Assembly: GCA_902489965.1 (NCBI GenBank)
Contig: CABUCA010000009.1
Location: 1-44,496, forward strand
Direction of reading: 5' to 3'
DNA length: 44,496 nt
Origin: an uncultured Collinsella sp.
Lineage (GTDB): Bacteria > Actinomycetota > Coriobacteriia > Coriobacteriales > Coriobacteriaceae
Part shown: positions 43,296 to 44,496 of the stretch, in pieces
Layout of the letters: the number at the start of each line of letters is the position of its first letter
Numbering within the stretch: the first letter of the stretch is position 1
The notes under the pieces: model-generated
Told to the model about the DNA's origin: nothing
The model's input: only the letters and a program-made list of their open reading frames with translations
Databases searched by the model: none
Made by a program: the position numbers and the translations under genes

Positions 43296-44462
43296 ATGTT
43301 CGAGAAGAGTGTCGAGGAGCTCACCGAGCTCGGCGCCCAGATCACCACGGCCGAGATTGCTCAGCAGCCCGAGCTTTGGCGTGATACGCTCAACATCTAT
43401 CGCGAGAACAAGGAGGCCATCGAGGCTTTCCTGGCCGAGGCTCGCGCTATGGGCGAGGGTCGTCTGTCCGTTGTCTTCACCGGTGCCGGTACGTCCGACT
43501 ACGTTGGCGATACCTGCGCCCCGTACCTGCGTCACGCTGGCAACACTGATCTCTACGACTTTAAGCCCATCGCCACGACCGACATCGTGAGCGCCCCGCG
43601 CGACTTCCTGCGCGCCGAGGATCCCACGCTCGTGGTTTCCTTTGCCCGCTCTGGCAACAGCCCCGAGAGCCTTGCGGCCGTTGCCGTTGCCAAGGAGCTC
43701 GTCCACAACGTCAAGTTCCTCAACATCACCTGCGCTCCCGAGGGCAAGCTCGCCGTCGAGTCTGCCGATGATCCCAACGCGCTGACGCTGCTCATTCCGC
43801 GCGCCAACGATAAGGGCTTCGCCATGACCGGTTCTTATTCCTGCATGACCCTGCTCTCCACCCTTATTTTCGACACTGCCTCTGACGAGCAGAAGGCCGA
43901 GTGGGTCGAGACCATCGCCAAGATGGGCGAGGAGGTCATCTCCCGTGAGCCCGAGATCGCCGATTACCTGGCTGGCGACTTCAACCGCGTGACCTACTTG
44001 GGTTCTGGCTCCTTCGGTGGCCTTGCCCAGGAGAGCCAGCTCAAGATCCTCGAGCTCGCTCACGGTCTGGTCGCTACTTCCTACGACACCTCCATGGGCT
44101 ATCGTCACGGACCTAAGTCCTTCGTCGACGATAAGACGCTCGTCTTCGTGTTCGTCAACAACGACGCCTACACCCGTCAGTACGACATCGACATCCTCAA
44201 CGAGATCGGTGGCGACGAGATCGCTCAGCACACCATCGCCGTTCAGCAGGAAGGTGCCACCGTCTATGAGGGTGAGTCCTTCACCTTTAAGGGTTACGAG
44301 GCACTTCCCGAGGGCTACCTTGCTCTGCCGTTCGTGATGTTTGCCCAGGCTATCAGCCTGCTCAACTCCGTGCGCGTGGGCAACACGCCCGATACGCCGA
44401 GCCCCACCGGCACGGTCAACCGCGTGGTTAAGGGCGTGACGATTCACCCCTTCATCGCTTAA
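43296..44462 (+). CDS. agaS: AgaS-like sugar-phosphate isomerase/deaminase
   Basis: A 388-residue double-SIS protein matching E. coli AgaS in length (384). AgaS converts galactosamine-6-phosphate to tagatose-6-phosphate with ammonia release. Motifs: VFTGAGTSDYVGD (about 59-71), VSFARSGNSPESLAAV, the family-specific SYDTSMGYRHGPKSF and the C-terminal VRVGNTPDTPSPTGTVNRVVKGVTIHPF. AGAGAGG precedes the ATG. With the PTS and GntR next door this points to GalN/GalNAc use. The rest of the pathway (deacetylase, kinase, aldolase) would lie beyond 44496. Confidence 0.93.
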   Translation: MFEKSVEELTELGAQITTAEIAQQPELWRDTLNIYRENKEAIEAFLAEARAMGEGRLSVVFTGAGTSDYVGDTCAPYLRHAGNTDLYDFKPIATTDIVSAPRDFLRAEDPTLVVSFARSGNSPESLAAVAVAKELVHNVKFLNITCAPEGKLAVESADDPNALTLLIPRANDKGFAMTGSYSCMTLLSTLIFDTASDEQKAEWVETIAKMGEEVISREPEIADYLAGDFNRVTYLGSGSFGGLAQESQLKILELAHGLVATSYDTSMGYRHGPKSFVDDKTLVFVFVNNDAYTRQYDIDILNEIGGDEIAQHTIAVQQEGATVYEGESFTFKGYEALPEGYLALPFVMFAQAISLLNSVRVGNTPDTPSPTGTVNRVVKGVTIHPFIA

Positions 44463-44496
44463 TCGCGTCCCCCTGTAAGGGCGTTAATTGCGTATG

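Noticed and set aside
1..44496. CRISPR arrays, tRNA/rRNA genes, prophage or transposase genes
   Set aside because: No regularly spaced repeats, no recognisable tRNA-like or rRNA sequence and no transposase, integrase or phage protein was found on either strand by eye.

Overview
The window looks like a chromosomal segment of a high-GC Gram-positive gut bacterium of the Coriobacteriia, most likely Collinsella. This is an inference from gene content and style: high-GC coding sequence, dispersed long intergenic hairpins, a mannose-family PTS operon with an AgaS-type sugar isomerase, an archaeal-type topoisomerase IA with a lysine-rich tail, and a tmk-holB-ricT cluster. Nothing in the window fixes the species. 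I see no rRNA, tRNA, CRISPR array, prophage or intact insertion sequence. There are 42 supported protein genes, the last one ending about 30 bases before the edge.

Layout. 1-5100: an unrecognised protein, a two-component system, a lower-GC hipBA toxin-antitoxin pair with two palindromic operators, and a universal stress protein. 5100-9700: undecaprenyl-pyrophosphate phosphatase and a PcrA/UvrD helicase, both with unusual linkers. 9700-12800: a GntR regulator and mannose-6-phosphate isomerase on the minus strand, divergent from a ROK sugar kinase. 12900-17900: manganese pyrophosphatase, NhaA antiporter, a small unknown protein, a PLP aminotransferase and a STAS protein. 18000-23200: tatA/B-tatC-hypA-hypB-topoisomerase, closely spaced and probably cotranscribed at least in part. 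23300-28100: a zinc-ribbon membrane protein (minus), then tmk-holB-ricT. 28100-32800: comF, an unrecognised possible nuclease-fold protein, a strongly promoted structured leader or noncoding RNA, a solute-binding lipoprotein and the ribosome hibernation factor. 32800-38500: DegV, a beta-hydroxyacid dehydrogenase with a His/Cys-rich tail, a small membrane protein, a HEAT-like protein, an NAD-type isocitrate dehydrogenase and a membrane-anchored foldase-like protein. 38500-44496: an operator-dense control region, a mannose-family PTS (IIA, YajC-like, IIB, IIC, IID), its probable GntR regulator and agaS. This last block probably imports and processes an amino sugar such as galactosamine or N-acetylgalactosamine.

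Most interesting signals. (1) The comF to raiA/hpf interval holds a consensus-like promoter followed by about 300 nt of structured, poorly coding RNA; the context fits the raiA RNA class. (2) A dehydrogenase carries 14 His and 9 Cys in its last 51 residues, arranged as repeats. (3) The PTS promoter region contains two related palindromes sharing ACGGTCGAAA, a LacI-type site, two more palindromes and a GntR-type site that recurs in front of agaS. (4) Several families of dispersed intergenic palindromes occur, including a TGAGTACTG-cored family with four copies here and a looser set of hairpins carrying GGGAC. All of these were read by eye; no alignment or structure prediction was run.
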